64,000 nucleotides of DNA from Pseudomonas sp. B21_DOA (GTDB taxonomy: Bacteria; Pseudomonadota; Gammaproteobacteria; Pseudomonadales; Pseudomonadaceae): NCBI GenBank assembly GCA_030544685.1, contig CP086683.1:3286001-3350000 (forward strand). Reading direction: 5' to 3'. The notes under the pieces are model-generated. The model was not told where the DNA came from. It worked only from the letters and a program-made list of their open reading frames with translations, and did not search any database. This document shows positions 9,000 through 17,718 of the stretch, piece after piece (position 1 is the first letter of the stretch; each line of letters opens with the position of its first letter). A program made the translations under genes and the position numbers.

Positions 9000-9197
9000 G
9001 AACCTAGCCTCAATAGTACGTGTCGAGAGAATCGCTGATTTACCACAGCCGAACACTGACACAAAGCGATGCCTGGCATTTACACAAATGCAAAACTGAC
9101 AATCAACGCCGATTGGAAATGTTGATTGCACCGTGCACGCAACTCACCGAAGCTATCGTCAATCAGGCCTGCCGCCGTCGAGATGGACCTCCATTCA

Positions 9198-10556
9198 ATG
9201 CAAAGCGCCACCTTCGCCAAGCCGCTCTGGCAAACCTATCTATTGTTTCTCGCGCCGATGGTGCTGTCGAACTTCCTGCAATCGATGTCCGGGACAGTCA
9301 ACAGCATCTACATCGGTCAAATGCTAGGCACTCAGGCGCTGGCGGCAGTGTCCGGCATGTTTCCCGTGGTGTTCCTTTTCATCGCCCTGGTCATCGGTCT
9401 TGGCGCGGGTGCCGGCGTGTTGATCGGTCAGGCGTGGGGCGCGCGGGAAACGCACATGGTCAAAGCGATTGCCGGAGCGACGTTGCTGCTGGGTATGCTG
9501 ATCGGCCTGGTTGCCGCAGTGCTCGGTACCGTGTTTGCGCGCCAGGCGCTGACGGGGCTGGGCACGCCGGCGGATGTGCTCGACGATGCGGTGGACTATG
9601 CCCACGTCATGTTGTGGATTCTGCCGTCACTGCTGGTCTTCGTGCTGTTCACCCAGTTGCTGCGCGGGGTCAGCGATACGCTGTCGCCGTTGCTGGCGCT
9701 GATCGTCTCCACCGCGGTGGGGCTGGCACTGACGCCGGCGTTGATTCGCGGCTGGCTGGGTTTGCCACCATTGGGCATTCAGAGCGCGGCCTATGCCGGG
9801 CTGGCGGGGAATCTGTCGGCAATGGCGTGGCTGGCCTGGCGGCTGATCCGCAAGGGCCATCCGCTGGCGCCGGACCGGGAGTTCTTTGCCGCATTGCGAC
9901 TGGACCGGGTGATACTCGGCAAGGTTTTGCGTATCGGCCTGCCGACCGGAGTGCAGATGATCGTGCTGTCGCTGTCGGAGCTGGTGATTCTGGCACTGGT
10001 CAACCAGCACGGTTCTCAGGCAACAGCGGCCTATGGCGCGGTGACGCAGATCGTCAATTACGTGCAATTCCCGGCGCTGTCGATTGCGATCACCGCATCG
10101 ATTCTCGGGGCACAGGCGATTGGCGCCGGACATCTGCAACGAATGGGTCCAATCCTGCGCACCGGGTTGTTGATCAACGTGTGCCTGACCGGGGGCTTGA
10201 TTGTGCTGGGTTATCTTCTGTCGCACTGGCTGCTGGGCTTGTTCCTGACCGAGGACTCGACCCGGGCCATGGCCGAGCACCTCTTGCACATCATGCTCTG
10301 GAGCCTGCTGGTATTTGGCTTTCAGGCCATCATCGGCGGGATCATGCGCGCCAGTGGCACGGTGCTGGTGCCGGTGGTCATTTCGATTATCTGCGTGGTC
10401 GGCGTGCAGTTGCCTGCGGCGTATTGGCTGGACGGGCACTTCGGTTTGCAGGGCGTCTGGATGGCTTTTCCGGTTGCCTATCTGGGAATGCTGATACTGC
10501 AGACGCTCTATTACAAACTGGTCTGGAAGCACCAGAAGATCGAGCGCTTGATATAG
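9198..10556 (+). CDS. MATE-family efflux transporter
   Basis: An inner-membrane protein of about 452 residues with twelve hydrophobic helices in two MatE repeats. The first repeat begins LFLAPMVLSNFLQSMSG, and the second begins with GLPTGVQMIVLSLSELV. The family uses a Na+ or H+ gradient to export cationic drugs and metabolites. Starts at 9183 and 9198 are both possible; 9198 has a GAGATGGA stretch at a reasonable ribosome-binding distance. Confidence 0.88.
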   Translation: MQSATFAKPLWQTYLLFLAPMVLSNFLQSMSGTVNSIYIGQMLGTQALAAVSGMFPVVFLFIALVIGLGAGAGVLIGQAWGARETHMVKAIAGATLLLGMLIGLVAAVLGTVFARQALTGLGTPADVLDDAVDYAHVMLWILPSLLVFVLFTQLLRGVSDTLSPLLALIVSTAVGLALTPALIRGWLGLPPLGIQSAAYAGLAGNLSAMAWLAWRLIRKGHPLAPDREFFAALRLDRVILGKVLRIGLPTGVQMIVLSLSELVILALVNQHGSQATAAYGAVTQIVNYVQFPALSIAITASILGAQAIGAGHLQRMGPILRTGLLINVCLTGGLIVLGYLLSHWLLGLFLTEDSTRAMAEHLLHIMLWSLLVFGFQAIIGGIMRASGTVLVPVVISIICVVGVQLPAAYWLDGHFGLQGVWMAFPVAYLGMLILQTLYYKLVWKHQKIERLI

Positions 10557-10630
10557 GTGCTGGCGTGACGGCGGGTTGTTTGCTTAAGTGAACCAAGGCC
10601 CTCGACGGCACGCGCCGCCCGGAGAGTTCC

Positions 10631-11188
10631 ATGTCGATGCGATTGCTGCTGGTTACCGCGTTGTACCTGTATGCCTCGACCGTCGCTCAAGCCGGCGAAT
10701 ACACTCGCGTCAACACCAGTGCCAGCCAGATCAGCTTCACCTACCAGCAGATGGGCTCGCGAATGTATGGCACCTTCGGCAAGTTCGAGGCAACGCTGGA
10801 CTTTGACACCGACAACCTTGCCGACGCCCGTACGACTTTGCATATCGATCTCGGCAGCATCGATGCTGGCAGCGAAGACGCCAACGCAGAGCTGGTAAAA
10901 CCGGCCTGGTTCGACACTGATAAATTCCCGCTCGCGGTGTTCGAATCCAGCCGTTTCACCCAGGTGGCCGAACACCGTTACCAGATCGCCGGGCAGCTCA
11001 CACTCAAGGGCATCACTCGTGAGGTCGAGGTGCCGGTGCAGTTGAAACCGGACAACGCCATCGGCATCTTCGACGGTGAGCTGGTGCTCAACCGTGAGGC
11101 GTTCGGCCTCGGCGCAGGGGAGTGGGCTGACAGCGTGGTGTCCAGAGACATCAACATCAAATTCAGAGTAGTGGCGCCGCAACAGTGA
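10631..11188 (+). CDS. YceI-family periplasmic protein
   Basis: A 185-residue protein with a signal peptide to about residue 23. The mature part shows the YceI lipocalin-like pattern: SQISFTYQQMG early, FGKFEATLDFD, DTDKFPLAVFESSRF, and GQLTLKGITREVEVPVQL. YceI proteins bind isoprenoid or other hydrophobic molecules in the periplasm. It stands alone, with its stop 4 bp from that of the next, converging gene. Confidence 0.88.
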   Translation: MSMRLLLVTALYLYASTVAQAGEYTRVNTSASQISFTYQQMGSRMYGTFGKFEATLDFDTDNLADARTTLHIDLGSIDAGSEDANAELVKPAWFDTDKFPLAVFESSRFTQVAEHRYQIAGQLTLKGITREVEVPVQLKPDNAIGIFDGELVLNREAFGLGAGEWADSVVSRDINIKFRVVAPQQ

Positions 11189-11192
11189 CTGT

Positions 11193-11677
11193 TCAGTAGT
11201 ACCGGTCCTGTTCCTTCATCGCCTGAATCTGCCAGAACGTCCGGCCGGAAACCAGCAGGAACAGCAGGGCGAGCGATACGCCGCCGGCCATGATGTAAAA
11301 ACCTGCGCGATAGCTTTGCAGCTGGCCGGCGATGGCGCTTTTTCCGGCATCCAGGGCGAGACCAATAGCGCAATCGGTCCATTGACTTCGTACTGGGTGT
11401 GTTCGGCGTAGCGTTCGTCGACAAAATCACCTTCATGAAGCTGACCCTGCTCGTCGGCATAGCGATAGTGAATGATCTTGCCGTTCTTGTTCATGAGGAT
11501 CTCTTCCAACTGCGTGACAGTGCCGTTGGTTTGCGCGCCATTGAAATTCAACAGCGCATACAGAATGCCTTGATGGCGCGCCATCCCGGCGAGGAGCAAG
11601 ACCACGCAGCAGGCGACAGTGAGCATGACGATTCGGTTGTAAAGATGATCTTTTGCGGCTTCGCGCGGGTAATACAT
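11193..11677 (-). CDS. DUF3592-like membrane protein (frame broken by one missing base)
   Basis: From ATG 11677 the protein has a cytoplasmic start, a helix (RIVMLTVACCVVLLLAGMA), a soluble DUF3592-like section (GTVTQLEEILMNKNGKIIHYRYADEQGQ), then a break at the T run 11339-11343. Adding one base continues as SAIAGQLQSYRAGFYIMAGGVSLALLFLL, a second membrane helix, and a stop at 11193. Restored length is 161 residues. Function unknown. Confidence 0.65.
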
Positions 11678-11829
11678 GGCCCGGTCCTTGGTAGTGAAAT
11701 GAAAGGTGATCGTTACATCGGCCTTCGACAGCGGATCTTTAAACGGTGGTCTACCGCGGCGCGGTATGATGTCGCGGTTCGTCGACGGCTCTGATCATCG
11801 GCAACGTTATTTACCGCCGGAGTTTGTCC

Positions 11830-12516
11830 ATGCCACGCATCACCCACTACACCTCCCCATGCCCCGAGAGCGTCAACAGTCAGATCCTGCAAATGGTCGT
11901 CGACTACCTGACCGACATCAGTGCGGTGGGACTTGGCCCGAGCAATCTGCTGTACAACGTTTATCAGTACGCGGTCGGTTACGAGGTGTATCTGTACCTC
12001 GAGGCGTTGAATGGTCAGAAAGGCACCGAGGTGGAATTGCTGGTGGCCACTGACAATGAAGATCCGGAACAGGTCATCGGCTTTCTGCTGTACCTGCCGG
12101 TGCAGGGCGATTGGGAGGCGTGCAGCGTCGCCTACATGGCGGTGCGCGAAGGGCATCGGCGTCAGGGTGTGGCGCGGGCGATGCTCGCGGACATGGTCGG
12201 ACGCTATCCGCATGCGGAACTGGCCTGCAGCATTGGCAAGGTGCCGTACTTCGAAGCGTTGGGTTTTGAAGTGATCGGCCAGCGCGAGACTCAGGTGCTG
12301 ATGAGCACGCGGCATTACCGCAGCAACGGCTTGCGCGGCTTTATCGATACCACGCCGATCTACCGCTCGCTGGAAGTGCAGCAGATTCATACCTACCTGC
12401 TGCAGAAGAACGGCAAGCGCGCGATGCTCGATGCGGAAAAACAACGCGACCGTCATCTGGATCAGACCAGCCGTCACGTCGAAGAATTTGTCCGTCAGCG
12501 CCTGACCTTGCACTGA
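11830..12516 (+). CDS. GNAT-family N-acetyltransferase
   Basis: A 228-residue cytoplasmic enzyme. The acetyl-CoA-binding motif is VREGHRRQGVARAML, preceded by the strand SVAYMAV, and the late strand is VPYFEALGFEVIG. The C-terminal 60 residues are an extension rich in charged residues, outside the GNAT fold. The acceptor substrate is unknown. It is followed by its own terminator. Confidence 0.82.
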   Translation: MPRITHYTSPCPESVNSQILQMVVDYLTDISAVGLGPSNLLYNVYQYAVGYEVYLYLEALNGQKGTEVELLVATDNEDPEQVIGFLLYLPVQGDWEACSVAYMAVREGHRRQGVARAMLADMVGRYPHAELACSIGKVPYFEALGFEVIGQRETQVLMSTRHYRSNGLRGFIDTTPIYRSLEVQQIHTYLLQKNGKRAMLDAEKQRDRHLDQTSRHVEEFVRQRLTLH

Positions 12517-12528
12517 CCCGGCCAATCA

Positions 12529-12567
12529 AAAGCCCTTGCTGCGCATTGCGTAGCAAGGGCTTTTTTG
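12529..12567 (+). terminator. Rho-independent terminator after the GNAT gene
   Basis: AGCCCTTGCT and AGCAAGGGCT pair around an 11-nt loop, with A residues before and TTTTTT after, so the element can also serve the converging gene ending at 12579. Confidence 0.85.
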
Positions 12568-12578
12568 TGCGTGCAATT

Positions 12579-13018
12579 TCAACCCAGTTTGACGTTCATG
12601 GTGATGCGTGCGGTGAAGACTTTTTGCCCTCGGTATCATGAATGTCGACATTGACCACCTTGTCGCCATCGCTCTGCCAATCCACGCCTTCAGCGCTGGC
12701 CACGGCGGTGACGTCGGTTTTCGCTTTGGCCAGGTATTCCACGGTCATGCCTCTCGGAATCCAGCGCGCGCCGGCCGGGATGGAGACGTCGGTCATCATC
12801 CCGCCGGCCAGTTCCGCCGCGTTGCACATTGCGATGGCGTGCACTGTACCGAGGTGATTGGTGATCTCCTTGCGAAACGGCACTTGAACGGTGGCGGCGT
12901 TCGGGCGCAATTCGCTGATCAGTGGGTTGATGCTGCTGAAATACGGGGCGAACTGGCAGGCCATCTTGCTGAAAGCGTCCGGACCGACGCTGTTGAACAT
13001 GCTGAGAGATTGACTCAT
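12579..13018 (-). CDS. DUF4442/hotdog thioesterase-like protein (frame broken by one missing base)
   Basis: Starts at ATG 13018. The hotdog-fold features are NHLGTVHAIAMCNAAELAGGMMTD (helix with the active-site region) and RGMTVEYLAKAKTDVTAVA. Near the end the frame breaks at the T run around 12621-12625; one more base gives VFTARITMNVKLG and a stop at 12579, total 146 residues. Such proteins probably act on acyl-CoA thioesters. It is divergent from a TetR gene with a strong palindrome between them, so it is a probable target of that repressor. Confidence 0.75.
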
Positions 13019-13054
13019 GGAAGCCTCACGATTTGGTGGTTTAGCAGAATGATG

Positions 13055-13085
13055 TTCCGTTACAGAATAATGTTCTGTAACGGAA
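13055..13085. promoter_or_regulatory. Perfect inverted repeat, TetR operator
   Basis: TTCCGTTACAGAA-TAATG-TTCTGTAACGGAA: two perfect 13-bp arms around 5 bp, midway between the divergent thioesterase-like and TetR genes. Further GTTC/GAAC-type half sites flank it. The geometry is typical of a TetR dimer-pair operator. Confidence 0.75.
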
Positions 13086-13177
13086 CGGTATTCTGTTCAC
13101 CGTAAATCTGTCAACCTAGGCGCAATTTCCACGGGCAAACTTCGCCTTGTTCAAACCTTTTTCGGACCTCAAGCAGC

Positions 13178-13798
13178 ATGGACACCGCCGATCTACTGGA
13201 ACGCAGCTACCCCGGCCGCCGCGCCGAGCTCAAACGCGACATCTTTCGCAAGGCCTTGAAGCTGTTCAACGAGCAGGGAATCGAGGCGACCACCATCGAG
13301 ATGATTCGCGCCGAATGCGACACCAGCGTCGGCGCGATTTACCACCATTTCGGCAACAAGGAAGGATTGGTCGCGGCGCTGTTTTTCACCGCGCTGGAGG
13401 ATCAGGGACGTTTGCGTGATGCGTATCTCGACGCGGTCGATAGCACCGAAGCAGGCGTGCAGGCGCTGGTCTTCAGCTATGTCGACTGGGTCGAGCAACA
13501 GCCGCAGTGGGCGCGTTTTCAGTATCACGCGCGGTTCGCCGTGACCAAAGGCCCGTTCAAGGAAGAGCTGGCCGAGCGCAACAAGACGCGCAATCTGCGT
13601 CTGCGCCAATGGCTTGCGGAGTCGGGGCGTGCTGCCGAGCTGCAGAATTTGCCTGCCGAGCTGCTGCCTTCACTGATCATCGGGCAGGCGGACAGTTATT
13701 GCCGAGCCTGGCTGGCGGGGCGGGTCAAAGGCAATCCGACGGATTATCGCGAGGTGCTCGCACAAGCGGCGTGGCGCTCGGTTCGCGCTGAAAGCTGA
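13178..13798 (+). CDS. TetR-family transcriptional regulator
   Basis: A 206-residue repressor. The N-terminal helix-turn-helix is FNEQGIEATTIEMIRAECDTSVGAIYHHFGNKEGL (about residues 29-64), followed by a helical ligand domain with FVTK/AVTKGPFKEEL. It is divergent from the thioesterase-like gene and from the 13-bp inverted repeat, suggesting autoregulation and control of the neighbour, possibly in response to an acyl-CoA. Confidence 0.88.
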   Translation: MDTADLLERSYPGRRAELKRDIFRKALKLFNEQGIEATTIEMIRAECDTSVGAIYHHFGNKEGLVAALFFTALEDQGRLRDAYLDAVDSTEAGVQALVFSYVDWVEQQPQWARFQYHARFAVTKGPFKEELAERNKTRNLRLRQWLAESGRAAELQNLPAELLPSLIIGQADSYCRAWLAGRVKGNPTDYREVLAQAAWRSVRAES

Positions 13799-13812
13799 TT
13801 TGTATGAACAAA

Positions 13813-13901
13813 TGTGGGAGCGAGCCTGCTCGCGAAAGCGGTGTATCAGTCAGCAAATTGTTTTCTGACCCTGCGCTTTCGCGAGCAGGCTCGCTCCCAC
13901 A
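13813..13901. repeat. REPIN (inverted REP pair)
   Basis: tgtgggagcgagcctgctcg at the left and its complement at the right flank a short spacer: the paired palindromic REP arrangement common in Pseudomonas. It sits between the converging TetR and methyltransferase genes. Confidence 0.85.
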
Positions 13902-13914
13902 GGAATTTGATGTG

Positions 13915-14856
13915 TCAGGTGTTGCGCTGGAAAACCAGGGCTTTCAGGCCGCTTTCCGGGTCGACATCCGGAAATTCCGGCGGATTGTCCAGCCGGTGAT
14001 CGAAACGCAGGCTCGGCGCTTCCTGGGTCACGCCATCAATGAGAAAGTCCGAACCGAACGACGGATCGTTCATGCACGCCAGCACCGTGCCTTGCGCGGT
14101 CAGCAGTTCCGGCAAGCGGCGCAACACGCGTTGATAGTCCTTGGTCAGCAAAAAACTGCCTTTCTGAAACGACGGCGGGTCGATGATTACCAGATCGTAC
14201 GGGCCGCTGTTGATCACTTTGCCCCAGGATTTGAACAGGTCGTGACCGAGGAAGCTGACCTTGCCCAAGTCATGGCCGTTCAAACGATGATTGTCGCGAC
14301 CACGGCTCAGCGCTGCGCGGGACATGTCGAGATTGACCACATGGCTGGCGCCGCCCTCGATTGCCGCCACGGAAAAACCGCAGGTGTAGGCGAACAGGTT
14401 CAATACGCGTTTGCCCGCCGCTTGTTCGCGCACCCAGTTGCGCCCGAAACGCATGTCGAGAAACAGCCCGGTGTTCTGCTTGCGGCCCAAGTCGACGCGG
14501 TACTGCAAGCCACCCTCGACGATGGTCATTTCCTCGATTTCCTCGCCGATCAGCCATTCGGCCGTGCTCTGCGGCAGGTAACGATGCTGGATCAGCAAAG
14601 TGTGCGCACCGGACTGCTGCCATTCCGGCGAGGCGGCAAGGTGCAGCAGTAAATCTCGCAGATCCTGCAGTTGCTCAGGCGCCGGTTCCTTGAACAACGA
14701 CACCAGCACCACGCCCTGCAACCAGTCCACGGTCAACTGCTCGAGTCCCGGCCAGCAGCGCCCGCGCCCGTGGAACAGCCGGCGGGTTTCGCAGGGTGCC
14801 GCCCCCAGTGCGGGCAGCAAATGGGCGTGGAGGGTGGCGAGAGCTTCAGGGTTCAT
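13915..14856 (-). CDS. Class I SAM-dependent methyltransferase, RlmI-like
   Basis: A 313-residue enzyme. The SAM-binding motif is VLNLFAYTCGFSVAAIEGGA, the acidic loop is VVNLDMSR, and the catalytic motif is LVIIDPPSFQKGSF, as in rRNA cytosine-5 or related methyltransferases of the RlmI/YcbY group. It lacks the PUA domain of true RlmI and is shorter than the usual 400 residues, so the exact substrate is uncertain. Probably acts on rRNA in the cytoplasm. Confidence 0.8.
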   Translation of the reverse strand: MNPEALATLHAHLLPALGAAPCETRRLFHGRGRCWPGLEQLTVDWLQGVVLVSLFKEPAPEQLQDLRDLLLHLAASPEWQQSGAHTLLIQHRYLPQSTAEWLIGEEIEEMTIVEGGLQYRVDLGRKQNTGLFLDMRFGRNWVREQAAGKRVLNLFAYTCGFSVAAIEGGASHVVNLDMSRAALSRGRDNHRLNGHDLGKVSFLGHDLFKSWGKVINSGPYDLVIIDPPSFQKGSFLLTKDYQRVLRRLPELLTAQGTVLACMNDPSFGSDFLIDGVTQEAPSLRFDHRLDNPPEFPDVDPESGLKALVFQRNT

Positions 14857-15053
14857 GGATCAGGATCGGCCGGACAAAGGGCGCGCATTTTAACCACAAA
14901 TGAGCATTTTGGACGGAAGCTGCAGCCCGAAAAACAACACCTTGGCGAAATCTCCTGTATCAAAAGTGAATTTCTGCAGGGCGCGCTGCTCATACCTGTT
15001 AAGCAGCGGATTCAAAACCGCTATTCGAAAATGTAATTCGGGGAGTGCTGTTC

Positions 15054-15466
15054 ATGTGCCCTACACCTACGTCGAGCGCGCACCTTCCTGACGGGTTGAT
15101 TCTGGTTGTCGAGGACGATCCGTTGATTCTGGAGTTCCTTTGCGAAATTCTCCAGGAGGAAGGGTTCAAGGTCGAACCGCAAACCAGCGCCGACGCCGCA
15201 TCCTTGTATCTGGAAAAACACGCAGCTGATGTAGCGCTGTTGCTGACCGACATCACCATGCCCGGCACGCTTAACGGCGCCGATCTGGCCAACCTGTTCG
15301 GCGATCGCTGGCCGGACAAACCGGTGATGGTCATGTCCGGCTATGAAACGCCCGAGACCTCTGGGGTCAAGCACTCGGTGGCGTTCATCAAGAAGCCTTG
15401 GGCGATCGGTCAGTTGCTCGATTGTGTGGAAAGCGCGTTCAAATCCAAGGCCCGCAGCTGCACTGA
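15054..15466 (+). CDS. Single-domain response regulator (end affected by one missing base)
   Basis: A receiver domain: acidic pocket in LVVEDDPLI, phospho-acceptor Asp in LLTDITMPG, Thr/Ser and Lys in VMVMSGYE and FIKKPW. As read, the frame runs on to 15716, overlapping the next gene by nearly 200 bp, which is implausible. One extra C in the CCC at 15451-15453 gives KAPQLH and a TGA at 15464, making a 137-residue protein. A GGGGAG sequence precedes the ATG. No output domain, so it acts through protein contacts. Confidence 0.75.
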
Positions 15467-15523
15467 CAAGTGCTACATTGCCGGGCCTGTCTGCCCCAGC
15501 CATCTGTCAGAGGATTTGTTCTC

Positions 15524-16192
15524 TTGTCTGCACAAGCATCGGTTTTTGATCGCGCATTCGCCGCGTTCCTGTTCGATATGGACGGCACCGTCCTCAACTC
15601 CATCGCCGCCGCCGAGCGCATCTGGTCAGCGTGGGCGGTGCGCCATGGCGTTGATGTCGAAACATTTTTGCCGACCATCCATGGCGCGCGGGCGATCGAC
15701 ACCATCATCCGCCTGAATCTTCCGGGCGTGGATGCCGAGGAACAAGCGGCGTTTATCACCGCTGCCGAAATCGAAGACGTTGAAGGCATCGTCGAGATCC
15801 CGGCTGCGGCGGCGTTTCTCAACGCTCTGCCGAAAAATCGTTGGGCGATGGTGACGTCGGCGCCGCGTGACCTGGCCCTGCGCCGGATGGCGGCGGCGGG
15901 GATTCCCGGACCAGCGGTGATGATCACGGCGGAAGATGTGGAGGCCGGCAAGCCTGATCCTTCGGGTTATCTTTTGGCGGCGAAAAAGCTTGGCGTTGAA
16001 CCGGCGGATTGTCTGATTTTTGAAGATGCCGCGGTTGGCATTCAGGCTGCGGAGGCGGCGGGTGCGGCGTTGATGATCATCACCACCACGCACCAGCATC
16101 CGATCGAAACAGCTCATGCGACGTTGGCCAGTTACGATGCGATCAGCGTCAGGGTCGGCGCTGATGGTTTGCTTCGTCTGACGCAAATCTGA
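15524..16192 (+). CDS. HAD-family hydrolase (phosphatase)
   Basis: A 222-residue enzyme with HAD motif I FDMDGTVLNS, motif II around VTSAP, and motif III/IV K-x16-EDAAVGIQAA (GKPDPSGYLLAAKKLG, then LIFEDAAVG). It resembles sugar-phosphate phosphatases of the YfbT/GS1 type. I chose the TTG at 15524 because AGAGGA lies about 10 bp upstream and the next residues (SAQASVFDRAFAAFLF) lead straight into motif I. Confidence 0.82.
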   Translation: MSAQASVFDRAFAAFLFDMDGTVLNSIAAAERIWSAWAVRHGVDVETFLPTIHGARAIDTIIRLNLPGVDAEEQAAFITAAEIEDVEGIVEIPAAAAFLNALPKNRWAMVTSAPRDLALRRMAAAGIPGPAVMITAEDVEAGKPDPSGYLLAAKKLGVEPADCLIFEDAAVGIQAAEAAGAALMIITTTHQHPIETAHATLASYDAISVRVGADGLLRLTQI

Positions 16193-16357
16193 TCTGCATC
16201 AGAAGATGTTGCTCAACCACGTCAACGGTCGGCAGCTCTCTCGCAGATGCAACATCGCAACTACGCTGATCCATGCTTCTGAAATCGCCGCCATGGTCGA
16301 GTCCGCACAGGCATCGGCCGTCCGGCGCGAGCCCTTGCCAATCGATGAGGTAAACGC

Positions 16358-17155
16358 ATGAAGATTGATCTGAGTGGGAAATTGGCCATCGTCAGCGGCA
16401 GCACCGCCGGTATCGGCCTGGGCATCAGCCAGTCGTTGGCCGAGGCCGGGGCGACGGTGGTGGTGATCGGTCGTGACACGGCCAAGGTCGAGCAGGCGCT
16501 GGCGAGCATTCGCCAAGCCGTGCCCAGCGCGCAGTTGCGTGGTCTGACCGCCGATCTCGGGACGGCCGAGGGCGCGGAAAAGCTCTTCGCTGCCGAGCCG
16601 CGCGCGGACATTCTGGTGAATAACCTGGGCATCTTCAACGACGTCGATTTCTTCGAAACCCCCGACAGCGAGTGGACACGCTTCTATGAGGTCAACGTGA
16701 TTTCCGGCGTGCGCCTGGCGCGGCATTATGTGCCGGCGATGGTTGAGCAGGGTTGGGGCCGGGTGATCTTCCTGTCGTCCGAATCCGGGGTCGCGACGCC
16801 GGCGGACATGCTCAATTACGGCGTGACCAAAAGTGCCAACCTCGCGGTGTCCCACGGCTTGGCCAAGCGTCTGGCTGGCACCGGGGTCACAGTCAATGCG
16901 ATCCTGCCGGGGCCGACCTTCACCGATGGCCTGCAGGACATGCTCAAGGACGCAGCCGCCAAGTCCGGACGCGACCTGCGCGACGAAGCCGACGCCTTTG
17001 TGCGCAAGGCCCGCCCGACCTCGATCATCCAGCGCGTGGCGGATGTTTCGGAAGTGGCGCATCTGGTCACGTACATTGCTTCACCGCTGTCCTCGGCCAC
17101 CACGGGCGCGGCATTGCGCGTCGATGGCGGTGTGGTCGACAGCCTGACAATCTGA
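16358..17155 (+). CDS. Short-chain dehydrogenase/reductase (SDR)
   Basis: A 265-residue classical SDR: cofactor loop GSTAGIG (residues 14-20), NNLG motif, catalytic Ser in FLSSESG and YGVTK (Tyr-x3-Lys). The extended SDR ends TTGAALRVDGGVVDSL. A GAGG ribosome site precedes the ATG. It uses NAD(P)H; the substrate is unknown. It is followed 21 bp later by an SRPBCC gene and probably co-transcribed with it. Confidence 0.88.
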   Translation: MKIDLSGKLAIVSGSTAGIGLGISQSLAEAGATVVVIGRDTAKVEQALASIRQAVPSAQLRGLTADLGTAEGAEKLFAAEPRADILVNNLGIFNDVDFFETPDSEWTRFYEVNVISGVRLARHYVPAMVEQGWGRVIFLSSESGVATPADMLNYGVTKSANLAVSHGLAKRLAGTGVTVNAILPGPTFTDGLQDMLKDAAAKSGRDLRDEADAFVRKARPTSIIQRVADVSEVAHLVTYIASPLSSATTGAALRVDGGVVDSLTI

Positions 17156-17176
17156 ATTTTCCGAAAGAGAGGTTTT

Positions 17177-17587
17177 ATGCCAACAGCATCTGCAACCATC
17201 GACATCCCGGCCTCGGCCGATCAGGTCTGGCAATTGATCGGCGGCTTCAACACGCTGCCGGACTGGCTGCCGTTGATTACCAACAGTGAACTGAGCGAAG
17301 GCGGGCGCGTGCGCACTCTGCAATCCGCTGACGGCGGGGTGATTATCGAACGTCTGCAGACCTTCGATCACGCGGCCAGAACCTACAGCTATTCGATCGA
17401 ACAGGCACCGTTCCCGGCCAGCGATTACCTGGCGACGATCAAGGTCGAGGCCCAAGGGCAGGGCGCGCGGGTGACGTGGTCGGGACGCTTCAACGCGGTG
17501 GGCGTGAGCGATGAGGAAGTGGTGGCCTTGTTCAACGGCATCTACCAGGGCGGCCTCGATGCCTTGCGGGCGAATTATCCGACCTGA
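17177..17587 (+). CDS. SRPBCC-family (START-like) small-molecule binding protein
   Basis: A 136-residue protein of the polyketide cyclase/SRPBCC type: SATIDIPASADQVWQLIGGFNTLPDWLP at the start, and a C-terminal long helix (EEVVALFNGIYQGGLDALRANY). These form a deep hydrophobic cavity for lipids or aromatic products. Its position just after an SDR gene suggests that both act on the same ligand or pathway. Confidence 0.82.
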   Translation: MPTASATIDIPASADQVWQLIGGFNTLPDWLPLITNSELSEGGRVRTLQSADGGVIIERLQTFDHAARTYSYSIEQAPFPASDYLATIKVEAQGQGARVTWSGRFNAVGVSDEEVVALFNGIYQGGLDALRANYPT

Positions 17588-17593
17588 GACGCA

Positions 17594-17707
17594 GATCGTT
17601 CCCACGCTCCGCGTGGGAATGCAGCCCGGGACGCTCTGCGTCCCATTTCGAAGGCCGGAACGCGGAGCGTCCCTTGAGGCATTCCCACGCGGAGCGTGGG
17701 AACGATC
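17594..17707. repeat. Long inverted repeat between SRPBCC and histidine kinase genes
   Basis: gatcgttcccacgctccgcg begins the left arm and its complement ends the right arm at about 17707, enclosing a second nested pair (gggacgctctgcgtccc and ggacgctccgcgtt-like). It resembles the bipartite REP-like elements found in many Pseudomonas intergenic regions and may also terminate the two converging operons. Confidence 0.75.
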
Positions 17708-17718
17708 GGCGCGAGACG

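Noticed and set aside
16207..16362. 52-codon plus-strand frame overlapping the SDR start by ATGA
   Set aside because: No recognisable family or ribosome site; could be a leader peptide but I cannot support it.
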